Shown piece by piece: positions 55,779 through 64,000 of a stretch of 64,000 bases of DNA. A model generated the notes under the pieces. It had not been told where the DNA came from. It worked only from the letters and a program-made list of their open reading frames with translations, and made no database searches. Source of the DNA: Gemmatimonadota bacterium (GTDB lineage: Bacteria; Gemmatimonadota; Gemmatimonadetes; Longimicrobiales; Gaopeijiaceae). The translations under genes were made by a program, and so were the position numbers. The stretch spans positions 123,978-187,977 of the forward strand of contig JADFSR010000004.1 of NCBI GenBank assembly GCA_022560615.1, written 5' to 3'. How positions within the stretch are numbered: the first letter of the stretch is position 1; each line of letters begins with the position of its first letter.

Positions 55779-57400
55779 CGGCCGACGAGGCTCGCCGACC
55801 CAGAGGCCGGATGGCCGAACTCTCGGTCGAGCTTCGAGAACTCCGCGATCGGCTGTACGACGGCGGTGGCTCCGAGCGCATCGAGCGCCAGCATGCGCAA
55901 GGGAAGCTGACCGCGCGTGAGCGGGTCGACCTCTTGCTCGACGAAGGAGGAGCGTGGGTCGAGATCGGGCTCCTCGTCGCGTACGACCTCTACGACGGGC
56001 AGGCCCCCAGTGCCGGCGTGGTCACCGGCGTCGGACGGGTCTCCGGACGCGAGGTCGTCATCGTCGCGAACGACGCCACGGTCAAGGCCGGGTCGTGGTG
56101 GCCCGAAACGATCAAGAAGATCCTACGGGCCCAGGAGATCGCGATGCGGTGCCGCGTCCCGATTCTGTATCTGGTGGACTCGGCAGGTGTGAATCTGCCG
56201 TATCAGAGTGGGGTCTTTCCCGGTCAGTACGGCGCCGCTCGTATCTTCTACTACAACGCGGTAATGCGCCGCTATCTGCGCGTCCCCCAGCTCGCGGCGG
56301 TCATGGGGCCGTGCATTGCCGGTGGGGCGTACCTGCCGGCGCTGTCCGACGTGATCCTCATGGTTGAGGGCACGTCGTTCATGGGGCTCGGGGGGCCGAA
56401 CCTCGTGAAAGGAGCGACGGGCCAGATCGTGGGCTCGGAAGAGCTCGGCGGCGCCCGCGTGCACACGGAGGTCAGCGCCGTAGCGCACTACATGGTCGAG
56501 AGCGACGAGGCGTGTATCGCTCGCCTCCGACGGCTCGTCGCCGAGCTTCCGCGCAACGACCTGGCCGGAGCGCGCACCGCCACGCCGCCCAAGCGGTTGG
56601 CGTACGAGCTCTACGACATCATGCCGGACGATCACCGCCAACCGTACGACACCCGCGCCGTGCTCGAGTGCATCTTGGACGGCGAGGAGCTCGACGAGTT
56701 CCAGCCCGGCCATGCGCCGGAGATGATCTGCGGCACGGCCTTCATCGAGGGCCACGCCGTCGGGGTCATTGCCAACGCTCGTGGCATGTTCAAGAACACC
56801 GACGGCCCCCCGCGACTCGGAGGCATCGTGTATACCGAGAGCGCGCGAAAGGTGGCGTACTTCATCGAGACCATGAACCGCCACGGGAAACCGATCTTGT
56901 TCGTTCAGGACGTCTCGGGCTTCATGGTCGGGATGGACGCCGAGCACTCCGGAATCATCAGGGCCGGCGCGGAGTTCGTGGAAGCGATGGCCACCGCGAC
57001 GGTGCCGAAGATCGTGCTGACCCTCAACCACGCGTCAGGGGCGGGATACTACGCTATGGCGGGGCAGGGCTTCGATCCGGACTTCATTCTCTCCCTCCCG
57101 ACGGGGCGCATGGGGGTGATGGAGGGTGAGAGCGCTGTGATGGCGCTCTTCAGTGCTCAGATCGAGCGCCTCAAAGAGGCGGGCCATATCCCTGACGAGG
57201 ATCTGACCACGAAGATGGACGAGGTCCGAGCCGAATACGAACGTCAGCTCGACGCCCGCTTCGCGGGGGCGCGGGGCTTCGTCGACGAGATCGTGTTGCC
57301 CGAGGAGCTACGCCCGGCGTTGGGACTGCTGATTCGCACGGCGCTCCACAACCCCGGGCCACACCTCGGACCGTTCCAGATCTCGGGCGCAGCCGAATGA
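55775..57400 (+). CDS. Acyl-CoA carboxylase carboxyltransferase (beta) subunit
   Basis: 541 residues from GTG 55775 (ATG at 55811 possible). Two crotonase-like halves: '[20 protein letters not shown]' with '[16 protein letters not shown]' in the first, '[20 protein letters not shown]' with '[14 protein letters not shown]' in the second. The Ser/Gly patterns and the 'GVNLPYQ' form suggest a methylcrotonyl- or geranyl-CoA carboxylase-type subunit (LiuB/AtuC) rather than propionyl-CoA type, although specificity is not certain. No biotin carboxylase or biotin carrier is in the window, so its partner is elsewhere. Confidence 0.88.
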   Translation: MTADEARRPRGRMAELSVELRELRDRLYDGGGSERIERQHAQGKLTARERVDLLLDEGGAWVEIGLLVAYDLYDGQAPSAGVVTGVGRVSGREVVIVANDATVKAGSWWPETIKKILRAQEIAMRCRVPILYLVDSAGVNLPYQSGVFPGQYGAARIFYYNAVMRRYLRVPQLAAVMGPCIAGGAYLPALSDVILMVEGTSFMGLGGPNLVKGATGQIVGSEELGGARVHTEVSAVAHYMVESDEACIARLRRLVAELPRNDLAGARTATPPKRLAYELYDIMPDDHRQPYDTRAVLECILDGEELDEFQPGHAPEMICGTAFIEGHAVGVIANARGMFKNTDGPPRLGGIVYTESARKVAYFIETMNRHGKPILFVQDVSGFMVGMDAEHSGIIRAGAEFVEAMATATVPKIVLTLNHASGAGYYAMAGQGFDPDFILSLPTGRMGVMEGESAVMALFSAQIERLKEAGHIPDEDLTTKMDEVRAEYERQLDARFAGARGFVDEIVLPEELRPALGLLIRTALHNPGPHLGPFQISGAAE

Positions 57401-58779
57401 GCGACGACGGCCGCGTCGTCCGCGTCGCGAGCGGACAAGGCTTCTGGGGCGACGATCTCGAGGCGCCTGTGCGCCAAGTCGAGGGCGGGCCTATCGACTA
57501 TCTCATGTTGGACTACCTCGCCGAGGTAACGATGTCCATCATGCAGAAGCAGCGGGCGCGGGATCCGGAGGCGGGTTACGCACGGGACTTCGTGCCGCTG
57601 ATGGAGCGCATATTCCCGGCGTGCGTGGAGCGCGGCGTGCGCGTCGTCACGAACGCCGGGGGTGTGAACCCTCTGGGCTGCGCCGAGGCAGTTGCGGAAG
57701 CGGGACGCAGGGCGGGTGTGACGGGGCGCGCCAAGGTCGGGCTCGTGACCGGCGACGACCTGATGGATCGACTCGACGCACTTCTCCGGGAGGGTCACGA
57801 GCTGACCCACATGGAGACCGGCGCTCCGCTCCGTGAGGTACGCGACCGAGTTCAGAGCGCGAATGCGTATATCGGCGCGGCTCCGATCGTGCGTGCCCTC
57901 GAGCTCGGCGCGGACGTGATCGTGACCGGCCGCAGCACCGATACGGCACTTACGTACGGTCCGCTGATGTACGAGTTCGGTTGGGCCGCGGACGACTTCG
58001 ACCGCATCGCCGCGGGCGTGGTCGCCGGCCACATCAACGAGTGCGGGGCCCAGTCCACAGGTGGGAACTGCATGATCGACTGGTGGCAGATCCCGAACCT
58101 CGCGGAGGTCGGCTTCCCCATCGTTGAGGTCAAGGCGGACGGCACCTTCGTGGTGACCAAGCACGAGGGGAGTGGCGGCTGGGTCACGCGTGCGTCAGTG
58201 ACGGAACAGATCGTCTACGAAATGGGCGATCCATCGACGTATATTACGCCCGACGTGGTCGCCGACTTCACGAGCATTCAGTTGGACGACCGGGGTGACG
58301 ACCGCGTTTGTGTGCACGGGATCACAGGTCGCGCCCGGACGGATTTCTTGAAGGTCTCGATCGCCTATTCATCGGGTTGGAAGGCCACCGGAACGCTCAC
58401 CTATGCATGGCCGGATGCGGCGGCCAAGGCGAGGGCAGCCGATCGTATTCTGCGGCAGCGTCTGGACCGGCTCGGTCTGCACTTCGACGAAATCCGCACG
58501 GAGTTGGTCGGGTGGGACTCGACGCACGGAACGCTCGCCGGCGAGCCGCCGGCCGACCTACCCGAGGTCCAACTTCGCATTGGCGTGCGAGCTGAGGAGA
58601 GGGCTTCCGTCGAACGATTCACGCGCGAAATCGCGCCGCTCGTGTTGACCGGACCGCCGTCGGTGACCGGCTTCGCAGGTGGACGCCCTCGGGTTCAAGA
58701 GATCATGGCGTATTGGCCGGCGCTCATTGAGCGTGCGGCGGTTGAACCCCACTTGGCCGTCGACGTGAAGGAGGTGTGA
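57397..58779 (+). CDS. AtuA-like DUF1446 protein
   Basis: 460 residues, overlapping the carboxyltransferase stop by 4 bases. The DUF1446 family is recognised by 'RVASGQGFWGDDLEAP', 'YLMLDYLAEVTMSIM', 'VTNAGGVNP', 'VTGRSTDTALTYGPLMYEFGW' and 'GHINECGAQSTGGN'. In Pseudomonas, AtuA is required for acyclic terpene (citronellol/geraniol) use, but its reaction is not known. No cofactor motif is evident. Its C-terminal partner domain is encoded separately just downstream. Confidence 0.88.
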   Translation: MSDDGRVVRVASGQGFWGDDLEAPVRQVEGGPIDYLMLDYLAEVTMSIMQKQRARDPEAGYARDFVPLMERIFPACVERGVRVVTNAGGVNPLGCAEAVAEAGRRAGVTGRAKVGLVTGDDLMDRLDALLREGHELTHMETGAPLREVRDRVQSANAYIGAAPIVRALELGADVIVTGRSTDTALTYGPLMYEFGWAADDFDRIAAGVVAGHINECGAQSTGGNCMIDWWQIPNLAEVGFPIVEVKADGTFVVTKHEGSGGWVTRASVTEQIVYEMGDPSTYITPDVVADFTSIQLDDRGDDRVCVHGITGRARTDFLKVSIAYSSGWKATGTLTYAWPDAAAKARAADRILRQRLDRLGLHFDEIRTELVGWDSTHGTLAGEPPADLPEVQLRIGVRAEERASVERFTREIAPLVLTGPPSVTGFAGGRPRVQEIMAYWPALIERAAVEPHLAVDVKEV

Positions 58780-59180
58780 AGCGGATGGCTCGAGTTCAGC
58801 TGGTGGACGTCGCGCACACTCGCTCCGGCGACAAGGGCGACACCGCCAATGTGGGGGTCATCGCCTATGACCCCGAGCACTACGAACTGCTTCGCAGTCA
58901 GCTCACGACGGACCGGGTGAAGGCCCACTTCGGATCGATGGTACGCGGTGACGTCGAACGGTTCGAACTTCCGAACCTGGGCGCGCTCAATTTCCTGTTG
59001 CACGGTGCGCTGGGAGGTGGCGGGACGATGTCGCTCATGAACGATGCTCAGGGAAAGGTGTTCAGTACCGCGCTGCTGAGAATGGAAATCGAAGTGCCGG
59101 ACGAAGTCGCAGACGCCGTAAAGGGACGGGGCCGCGTGCCGGTCGACCGCGTGCCAGGAAGATCCGAGGGTACGCCATGA
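58776..59180 (+). CDS. AtuA C-terminal-domain-like partner protein
   Basis: 134 residues, GTG start overlapping the DUF1446 gene. 'VDVAHTRSGDKGDTANVGVI' at the start and 'NLGALNFLLHGALGGGGTMS' are the hallmarks of the small domain that is fused to AtuA in some species and split in others. Here it is split. Role unknown, presumably in a complex with the DUF1446 protein. The stop overlaps the hydratase gene by 4 bases. Confidence 0.85.
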   Translation: MKRMARVQLVDVAHTRSGDKGDTANVGVIAYDPEHYELLRSQLTTDRVKAHFGSMVRGDVERFELPNLGALNFLLHGALGGGGTMSLMNDAQGKVFSTALLRMEIEVPDEVADAVKGRGRVPVDRVPGRSEGTP

Positions 59181-59950
59181 ACGAATTGCCGGTCCTCCCC
59201 TACACGGTCGACAACGGCATCGTGACGCTCACGCTCAACCGCCCAGAGAAGCGCAACGCGATCAACCAGGCCATGGTCACGTCCCTCAAGGCCTTCCTCG
59301 AGCGCGCGGCGGAAGATCCGGCCGCGAGGGTGGTGGTCATCACCGGACGCGGAAAAGACTTTTGTGCCGGGGCCGACCTCGAGGAGCTCGAGCAGATCGT
59401 GACGTTGAGCCAGGAAGAAAACCTCGAGGACGCGCTCTCGTTGGGTGAGCTCTTCATCCAGATTCGGCGACACCCGTTGCCGGTGATCGCACTCGTGAAG
59501 GGGCGCGCGCTCGCGGGCGGGTGCGGGTTGGCAACCGCGTGCGACATCGTGCTCGCGCGCGACGACTCCGAGTTTGGCTACCCCGAGATCCACCTCGGCT
59601 TCGTGCCGGCGATGGTGATGGCGATTTTGCGGCGGAAGGTGTCGCAGTCGCAGGCCTTCGAGCTCGTCGTCAAAGGCGACCGCATCTCCGCGGAAGAGGC
59701 CAGAGATCTCGGACTCGTGACGCGGATCTTCCCGGCGTTTACCTACGCGGAGAACGCGAAGCAGTACCTGCAGGTGTTCGGCAAGAAGCCGCGCGCGGCG
59801 GTCATCCTCACCAAGAAGCTTCTCTACGAGCTCGACGATCTGGACTTCGAGTCGGGCGTCCGCCGCGGTGCCGAAGTCAATGCGGAAGCGCGCATGTCCG
59901 AGGAGTGCCGTGAGGGCGTCAGACGCTTCCTCGAGAAATCGGTCGACTGA
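59177..59950 (+). CDS. Enoyl-CoA hydratase/isomerase family protein
   Basis: 257 residues, crotonase fold. 'LNRPEKRNAINQAM' at the start, the oxyanion-hole segment 'GKDFCAGADLEELE', 'ALAGGCGLATACDIVLA' and 'FGYPEIHLGFVPAM'. Possible 3-methylglutaconyl- or isohexenylglutaconyl-CoA hydratase, given the carboxyltransferase and AtuA neighbours (as LiuC/AtuE), though sequence alone does not fix the substrate. Confidence 0.88.
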   Translation: MNELPVLPYTVDNGIVTLTLNRPEKRNAINQAMVTSLKAFLERAAEDPAARVVVITGRGKDFCAGADLEELEQIVTLSQEENLEDALSLGELFIQIRRHPLPVIALVKGRALAGGCGLATACDIVLARDDSEFGYPEIHLGFVPAMVMAILRRKVSQSQAFELVVKGDRISAEEARDLGLVTRIFPAFTYAENAKQYLQVFGKKPRAAVILTKKLLYELDDLDFESGVRRGAEVNAEARMSEECREGVRRFLEKSVD

Positions 59951-59957
59951 GGTCGGC

Positions 59958-60197
59958 GTGTCGCTCTTCCTCGACCGGTCGCCCAAACCCGGTCACATGC
60001 TCGAGTGGAAGGTGGGTGTGTTCACGGTGGGTGCCGTCATGGCGTTGGCCGGTATCTATTTCGAGGAGCGGTGGCTGACAGGTGCGGCGCTCGTGGTTTT
60101 GGTAGCCGGCGCACTCCTGCGCTTCCAGTCTGGAACGGACTCTGAAGACGCCGAAGCACCAGGACCGACCGACGCAGAGCGCGACCTGGATAGCTGA
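59958..60197 (+). CDS. Small two-helix membrane protein
   Basis: 79 residues from GTG 59958 (ATG 59997 is an alternative). Two short hydrophobic helices (about 19-34 and 41-56) follow a short basic start; the acidic tail is soluble. No family recognised. Directly abuts the next gene. Confidence 0.5.
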   Translation: MSLFLDRSPKPGHMLEWKVGVFTVGAVMALAGIYFEERWLTGAALVVLVAGALLRFQSGTDSEDAEAPGPTDAERDLDS

Positions 60198-61196
60198 GTG
60201 CCGCGCATTCCCCGCCTTTTTTTCATCGCGGCCACGCTCACTCTCCTCCTCGGCATGCCCGAGCCCGGTCTGGCCCAGTCCACGCTCCGGATTGCGGCCT
60301 ACAACATCAGGCACGGCCGCGGCATGGACGGCGAAGTCGACTTGGCGCGGATCGCCGACGTGCTTCGCGCGCTCGACGCCGACGTGATCACGCTACAGGA
60401 AGTCGACAACCGGACGGAGCGAACCGGCAGAGTCGATCAGACGGCGGTGCTGGCCGAGCTTCTCGGCTATCGGGGCTTTCACGGTGCCCACCGGTCGTAT
60501 CAAGGCGGTGAGTACGGAAACGCGATTCTCACACGATCGCCTGTTCACGCGGTCCGCACGCACCGTATTCCGCCGGCTTCAGGAAGCGCGCTGGCCGTGC
60601 ACGAGGTTGAGATCGAGCTAGGGCCTCACACGATCTCCGTGATCTCTGTGCACCTGGCCGGGTCTGCCGAAGAGCGTCTCGCGCAGGCGGGCTCGATTGC
60701 GAGCTTCTTCGCCGCGGCGGATCACCCGGTCGTTCTGGCGGGCGACTTCAACGGACGTCGCGATGGGCCCGTGCTCGATCGGCTGCAGCGGGACTGGCGC
60801 ATCCTCGAGAAGAGCGCGGACGTGAACACGTATCCGTCCGACGCACCGGATCGTGAAATCGATTTCATCATGGTTCGGCCGGCGAGCAGCTTCGAGGTCA
60901 TAGAACACCGTGTGATCGATGAGTCCGTCGCGTCGGACCACAGACCGATTCTTGCGGTCGTGCGCGTGGGTGTAAGTTCTACGTCCGGTAGAGGTCCTCC
61001 GAATCAGTTGAACATCGAATCCGGCAGACCGGTGTTCACTTCGACTGATTCGACCTCGAAGACCGTCTCGAGGGTGCCGCTATCCACGATCTGCTGCATC
61101 CGCTCTAATTGTGGACGCAAACGATCCATCATCATCTCTCGCTGGGCTGCCGGCAGGCTCTGCAGCCGTTGTTCGAGCTGCGCGAGCGACTGCTGA
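60198..61196 (+). CDS. Secreted endonuclease/exonuclease/phosphatase-family protein
   Basis: 332 residues, GTG start, with a signal peptide (residues 1-27, cleavage after GLAQ). EEP fold with all catalytic motifs: 'RIAAYNIRHG' (Asn), 'VITLQEVDNR' (Glu), 'VVLAGDFNGRRDGP' (Asp/Asn) and 'SDHRPILAV' (Asp/His). The fold ends near residue 256 (60965). The last 75 residues are atypical (Cys, Ser and Arg rich) and lie antisense to the downstream gene, so the natural stop has probably been lost and the tail is read-through. Likely phosphodiesterase or phosphatase; substrate unknown. Confidence 0.8.
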   Translation: MPRIPRLFFIAATLTLLLGMPEPGLAQSTLRIAAYNIRHGRGMDGEVDLARIADVLRALDADVITLQEVDNRTERTGRVDQTAVLAELLGYRGFHGAHRSYQGGEYGNAILTRSPVHAVRTHRIPPASGSALAVHEVEIELGPHTISVISVHLAGSAEERLAQAGSIASFFAAADHPVVLAGDFNGRRDGPVLDRLQRDWRILEKSADVNTYPSDAPDREIDFIMVRPASSFEVIEHRVIDESVASDHRPILAVVRVGVSSTSGRGPPNQLNIESGRPVFTSTDSTSKTVSRVPLSTICCIRSNCGRKRSIIISRWAAGRLCSRCSSCASDC

Positions 61197-61820
61197 GCAT
61201 CCTCCAGCTGTTGCTGCGATACGTCGACCTGGACGCCGACCATGGTGATGCGCGTGAGAAACGGCACCATCATCCCCTCGACATCCCGGAAGTCCTCGAA
61301 GTCGATCGTTGGGGTGACGTTCCCATCCTGCCCTTGCGTAGGCAGGGATCCGTGAATGCTTATGCGCACGAGCAGCCATGGGTCCGGATCCACAAAAAAG
61401 AGAACGCTGTCCGGTGGCTGTTGATCTGTCGACCCCAGCGGATCCATTGCGCTGAAATCGGTCAATCTCAGAACGTGGGCATCGATTCCTGCGACGTCAG
61501 CGCGACCCGCATACTCCGCTACTCCGGACATGCGCGCGAAGCTCGAGCATGTTGTCCGCCCCGAAGCGAGTCGTCATGGTGCCGACGGTCATGCCTGAGA
61601 ACGTGTCTTCCGTCTTGGATCGGAAAATCGGGTACCCGTTCGTCCCGAGGTACTTCTTGTGATACGAAGTGAAATTCTTGCCCCTAACCGTGTAATCGTC
61701 GATTCCGGAGATCTGTTCAGTGTACGACTCGGCCATGCGGTCGAGTATCTCTTCTGCCGTCTGGGCCTTAACGTCCGAGGCGAGTGAACAGGCGATCAAG
61801 AGCCAAATTGCGCGACGCAT
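61004..61820 (-). pseudogene. LolA-like exported protein gene with a single-base frameshift
   Basis: From ATG 61820 one frame gives a signal peptide ending near VKAQ and 'AEEILDRMAESYTEQISGID' through 'RFGADNMLELRAHV'. Similarity then continues one base later in another frame, 'MSGVAEYAGRADVAGIDAHV' to the end at 61004. The total span is 817 bases, one more than a multiple of three, so it fits a 271-residue protein with one extra base, probably in the CGCGCGC run near 61530. The layout resembles outer-membrane lipoprotein-sorting (LolA/LolB-like) proteins, with a coiled segment near the C-terminus. It could be mutation or sequencing/assembly error. Its 3' end overlaps the EEP gene tail. Confidence 0.65.
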
Positions 61821-61925
61821 GGGACCTCCGACGGTGAGCGGACGTTGCAAACGTTGTCTGCCCCGGCCGAGTTACCAAGTGTCGTCTTATATCGAAAATC
61901 GCATTCCCGTAGCGTGGAGCCGATC

Positions 61926-63374
61926 ATGCCGAAGAGAGCCTTGATGCATGTGCTGCCTTTGCTGGCGTTGACCGTGGCCGTGCCGTCGGCCGCGCAGATG
62001 AGCAAATCCGAGGTCGCCTCCTTCCTCGATGCGCGTGAAGAACGCCTCACCGACATCGCGATGCGGATCTGGGATCTCGCGGAGGTCGGGTACCTCGAGG
62101 AGGAGAGCTCCGCGCTGCTCGCCGGCGAGCTCGAGGCCCACGGCTTCACGGTCGAGTGGGGCGTCGCGGGGATACCGACTGCGTTCGTGGCCACGTACGG
62201 GAGCGGGTCGCCCGTGATCGGCGTGCTCGGGGAGTTCGACGCACTTCCGGGGATCAACCAGGCCGCGGTGCCCTACCGTCAGCCGATCGAAGGCAAGATC
62301 GCGGGCCATGCCTGCGGGCATCACCTCTACGGCACAGCCTCGAGCGCCGCCGCCATCGGCGCGGCGGAATGGCTGAAGCGAACCGGGAGTCCGGGCACGA
62401 TCAGGCTGTACGGCACCCCCGCCGAGGAAGGCGGTTCGGCCAAGGTCTACATGGTGCGCGGGGGCCTCTTCGACGACGTGGACGTGGTTCTCGCCTGGCA
62501 CGCGTCCGGGGTGAGCAGCGCGAGCCCCGGATCGAACCTGGCGGTGAAGTCTGCCAAATTCCGCTTCAGCGGCGTCTCGGCTCACGCCGCGAGCGCGCCC
62601 GAGCAGGGGCGTTCGGCACTGGACGGCGTGGAGGCCATGAACTTCATGGTCAACCTCATGCGCGAGCACGTGCCGCAGGAGACACGCCTTCACTACGTGA
62701 TCACGTACGGCGGCGCGGCACCGAACGTCGTTCCCGATTTCTCCGAGGTCTACTATTACGTCCGGCACCCCGATCCCGAGGTCGTGCGCTCGATCTTCGA
62801 GCGAGTCGTCGCCGCGTCCGCAGGAGCGGCCGAGGGCACTGGGACCTCCGTCGAATACGAGGTCATAGGGCGCGCGTACTCGCGCTTGCCCATCGTCGCT
62901 CTCCAGGAGGTCGTGTACGAAAACCTCACGTCGGTGGGTGGCGTGTTCTACGACGATCAGGAGCTGGCGTTTGCCGAGGCGCTCAAGGGGACGCTTCCGC
63001 CGAACCCGAGCGTCGCGTCGGCGGCGACTATCCAACCCTTCGAGCACCGCATGACGTACGCCTCGTCCGACGCCGGTGACGTGAGCTGGAAGGTGCCAGC
63101 CGGCACGCTGTCCGCGGCCACCTGGATTCCCGGCACGGCTGCACACTCCTGGCAGGCGATCGCGGCTGGCGGCACCACGATCGGCGTGAAAGGCATGATG
63201 GTCGCGGCGAAGACCCTCGCGCTCACGGCTGTGGACCTGTTCAGCGATCCCGCCCGTGTCGCGACGATCCGAGCGGAGTTCGAGAAGAGCCGCGGAGCGG
63301 ACTTCCGCTACGACCCGCTCATCGGTGACCGCGACCCGCCGCTCGACTACCGGGCCCGTTCCCCCATGCCGTAG
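61926..63374 (+). CDS. Exported M20-family amidohydrolase (AbgB/p-aminobenzoyl-glutamate hydrolase-like)
   Basis: 482 residues from ATG 61926 with a signal peptide (cleavage near PSAAQ, residue 24). Zinc-site motifs 'GEFDALPGINQ', 'GHACGHHLYGT' and 'GTPAEEGGSAKVYM' are present, with the dimerisation-domain 'KFRFSGVSAHAASAPEQGRS'. The last 40 residues add a short tail. Members cleave N-acyl or glutamate-type amides; the substrate here is not indicated. Located in an operon-free region, so likely a scavenging enzyme. Confidence 0.9.
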   Translation: MPKRALMHVLPLLALTVAVPSAAQMSKSEVASFLDAREERLTDIAMRIWDLAEVGYLEEESSALLAGELEAHGFTVEWGVAGIPTAFVATYGSGSPVIGVLGEFDALPGINQAAVPYRQPIEGKIAGHACGHHLYGTASSAAAIGAAEWLKRTGSPGTIRLYGTPAEEGGSAKVYMVRGGLFDDVDVVLAWHASGVSSASPGSNLAVKSAKFRFSGVSAHAASAPEQGRSALDGVEAMNFMVNLMREHVPQETRLHYVITYGGAAPNVVPDFSEVYYYVRHPDPEVVRSIFERVVAASAGAAEGTGTSVEYEVIGRAYSRLPIVALQEVVYENLTSVGGVFYDDQELAFAEALKGTLPPNPSVASAATIQPFEHRMTYASSDAGDVSWKVPAGTLSAATWIPGTAAHSWQAIAAGGTTIGVKGMMVAAKTLALTAVDLFSDPARVATIRAEFEKSRGADFRYDPLIGDRDPPLDYRARSPMP

Positions 63375-63400
63375 ACTCATGCGGTCCGTGAGCGTGGGGG

Positions 63401-63838
63401 ATGTCTGCCGACCCCCTCGCGCTGCTTCAGAAGCACTTCGGTTATCCCGCTTTCCGTCCGGGACAGGAGGAGCTCGTGCGCGCGGTTCTCGCGGGCCGCG
63501 ATGCCCTGGGCATCCTGCCGACCGGGGGAGGCAAGAGCGTCTGCTATCAGATTCCCGCGCTCGCGCTCGGTGGCCTCACGCTGGTGATCACGCCGCTCGT
63601 TTCCCTCATGGAAGACCAGGTCCGCCGTGCGCGCGAGGCAGGGCTTCGAGCCGCCTTCCTGGGCTCGGCGCAGAAGGCCGGGGAGCGTAGGACGATCATG
63701 GAGGCGGCACGAACGGGTTCCCTCGACGTGCTCTTCGTGGCGCCGGAGCGCATTGGCCTCACTCCTTTTCGCCGCCTCGTGGCCGAATGCGACGTGCGGC
63801 TGCTCGCGGTCGACGAAGCGCACTGCATCAGCAAGTGA
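63401..63838 (+). pseudogene. recQ: recQ, truncated after the DEAH box
   Basis: Only 145 residues of a helicase normally 450-700 long. The start 'LLQKHFGYPAFRPGQEELV', Walker A 'PTGGGKS' (residues 41-47), 'VITPLVSLMEDQV' and the DEAH box 'LLAVDEAHCIS' are intact. Where the family continues with 'EWGHDFRP', this frame reads Lys then TGA, and the downstream DNA no longer encodes RecQ in any frame that I can see. Motifs III-VI, RQC and HRDC domains are absent, so the product cannot be a helicase. An insertion, deletion or assembly join at about 63835 is likely. Confidence 0.8.
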
Positions 63839-63904
63839 GCCACCCCTTGCGTTCCGGGGCTCTTAGGGCCACCGGTGCCACTTGTGGTGCCGCTTCGGGA
63901 GTCG
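63839..63904. other. Junction sequence after the recQ break
   Basis: Contains a small CCAC-TT-GTGG hairpin and no coding sequence. If an element is inserted in recQ, this would be its terminal non-coding part. Confidence 0.35.
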
Positions 63905-64000
63905 CTAGATCGCGCGGAGCCGCTCCCGCCCGGCATAGATACGCCTGATCGCGTTGTCGGCGGCCTGGTCTCCGCGGTAGTGCCCGTACGTACTCTGAGT
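63905..64000 (-). CDS. C-terminus of an unidentified gene entering from the right edge
   Basis: A minus-strand frame of 31 residues is open to the window end and stops with TAG at 63905. It reads 'TQSTYGHYRGDQAADNAIRR' and ends 'RERLRAI'. Composition is basic, like a DNA-binding or transposase tail, but it matches no family I know. It could belong to the element that broke recQ. Confidence 0.35.
   Translation of the reverse strand, partial: TQSTYGHYRGDQAADNAIRRIYAGRERLRAI

Overview
The window is a GC-rich chromosomal segment from a bacterium that looks like a member of Gemmatimonadota. This is inferred from the gene families, the dense use of GTG and TTG starts with 4-base stop/start overlaps, and relics of the Ser/Thr-kinase/beta-propeller and DUF6090-like families that are expanded in that phylum. 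No rRNA or tRNA gene is visible, so the assignment is not proven. Most of the window is core housekeeping DNA, with one accessory patch and several broken genes.

Layout. 0-7.3 kb: end of a surface/secretion-related pair, then mtaB-miaB (two tRNA A37 methylthiotransferases), a LapA-like membrane protein and the DNA-uptake channel ComEC. 7.4-12.4 kb: a decayed accessory stretch with a frameshifted beta-propeller relic, a DUF6090-like N-terminal stub, a split-barrel protein, a DUF3179 lipoprotein and unrecognised or broken minus-strand ORFs. 12.5-17.1 kb: fructose-1,6-bisphosphatase, then an 1106-residue multidomain lipoprotein behind a consensus sigma-54 promoter and ended by a strong hairpin terminator. 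17.4-28.5 kb (minus strand): a compact run htrA-purB-purC-psd-pssA-purS-purQ-purL-purF-add, most junctions overlapping, combining purine synthesis, phosphatidylethanolamine synthesis and a periplasmic protease. A 411-bp element with 33-bp inverted ends sits directly in front of it, followed by tal and truA.

30.5-39 kb: trpD, lexA (opposite strand), then trpC-trpF-trpB-[HEAT protein]-[HD-GYP protein]-trpA. The HEAT and HD-GYP proteins share a similar N-terminal domain and interrupt the trp operon; trpE and trpG are not in the window. 39-50.8 kb: rqcH, yqeK, a LytR_C protein, lepB, rlmN, aspS, phoH, a 7TM-HD protein, ybeY and mgtE. 50.8-60 kb: a ubiB-like kinase, then meaB, methylmalonyl-CoA mutase large and B12 subunits, a biotin-dependent carboxyltransferase, AtuA-like (DUF1446) and AtuA-partner proteins and an enoyl-CoA hydratase, most likely a branched-chain or isoprenoid acyl-CoA catabolic operon feeding propionyl/methylmalonyl-CoA. 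60-64 kb: a secreted endonuclease/phosphatase-like protein, a frameshifted LolA-like gene, an M20 amidohydrolase and a recQ cut off immediately after its DEAH box, with an unrecognised ORF entering from the right edge.

Strongest points for follow-up: the HEAT/HD-GYP pair inside trp, the 411-bp inverted-repeat element controlling the start of the pur operon, the sigma-54 promoter on the giant lipoprotein gene, and the broken recQ and LolA-like genes.
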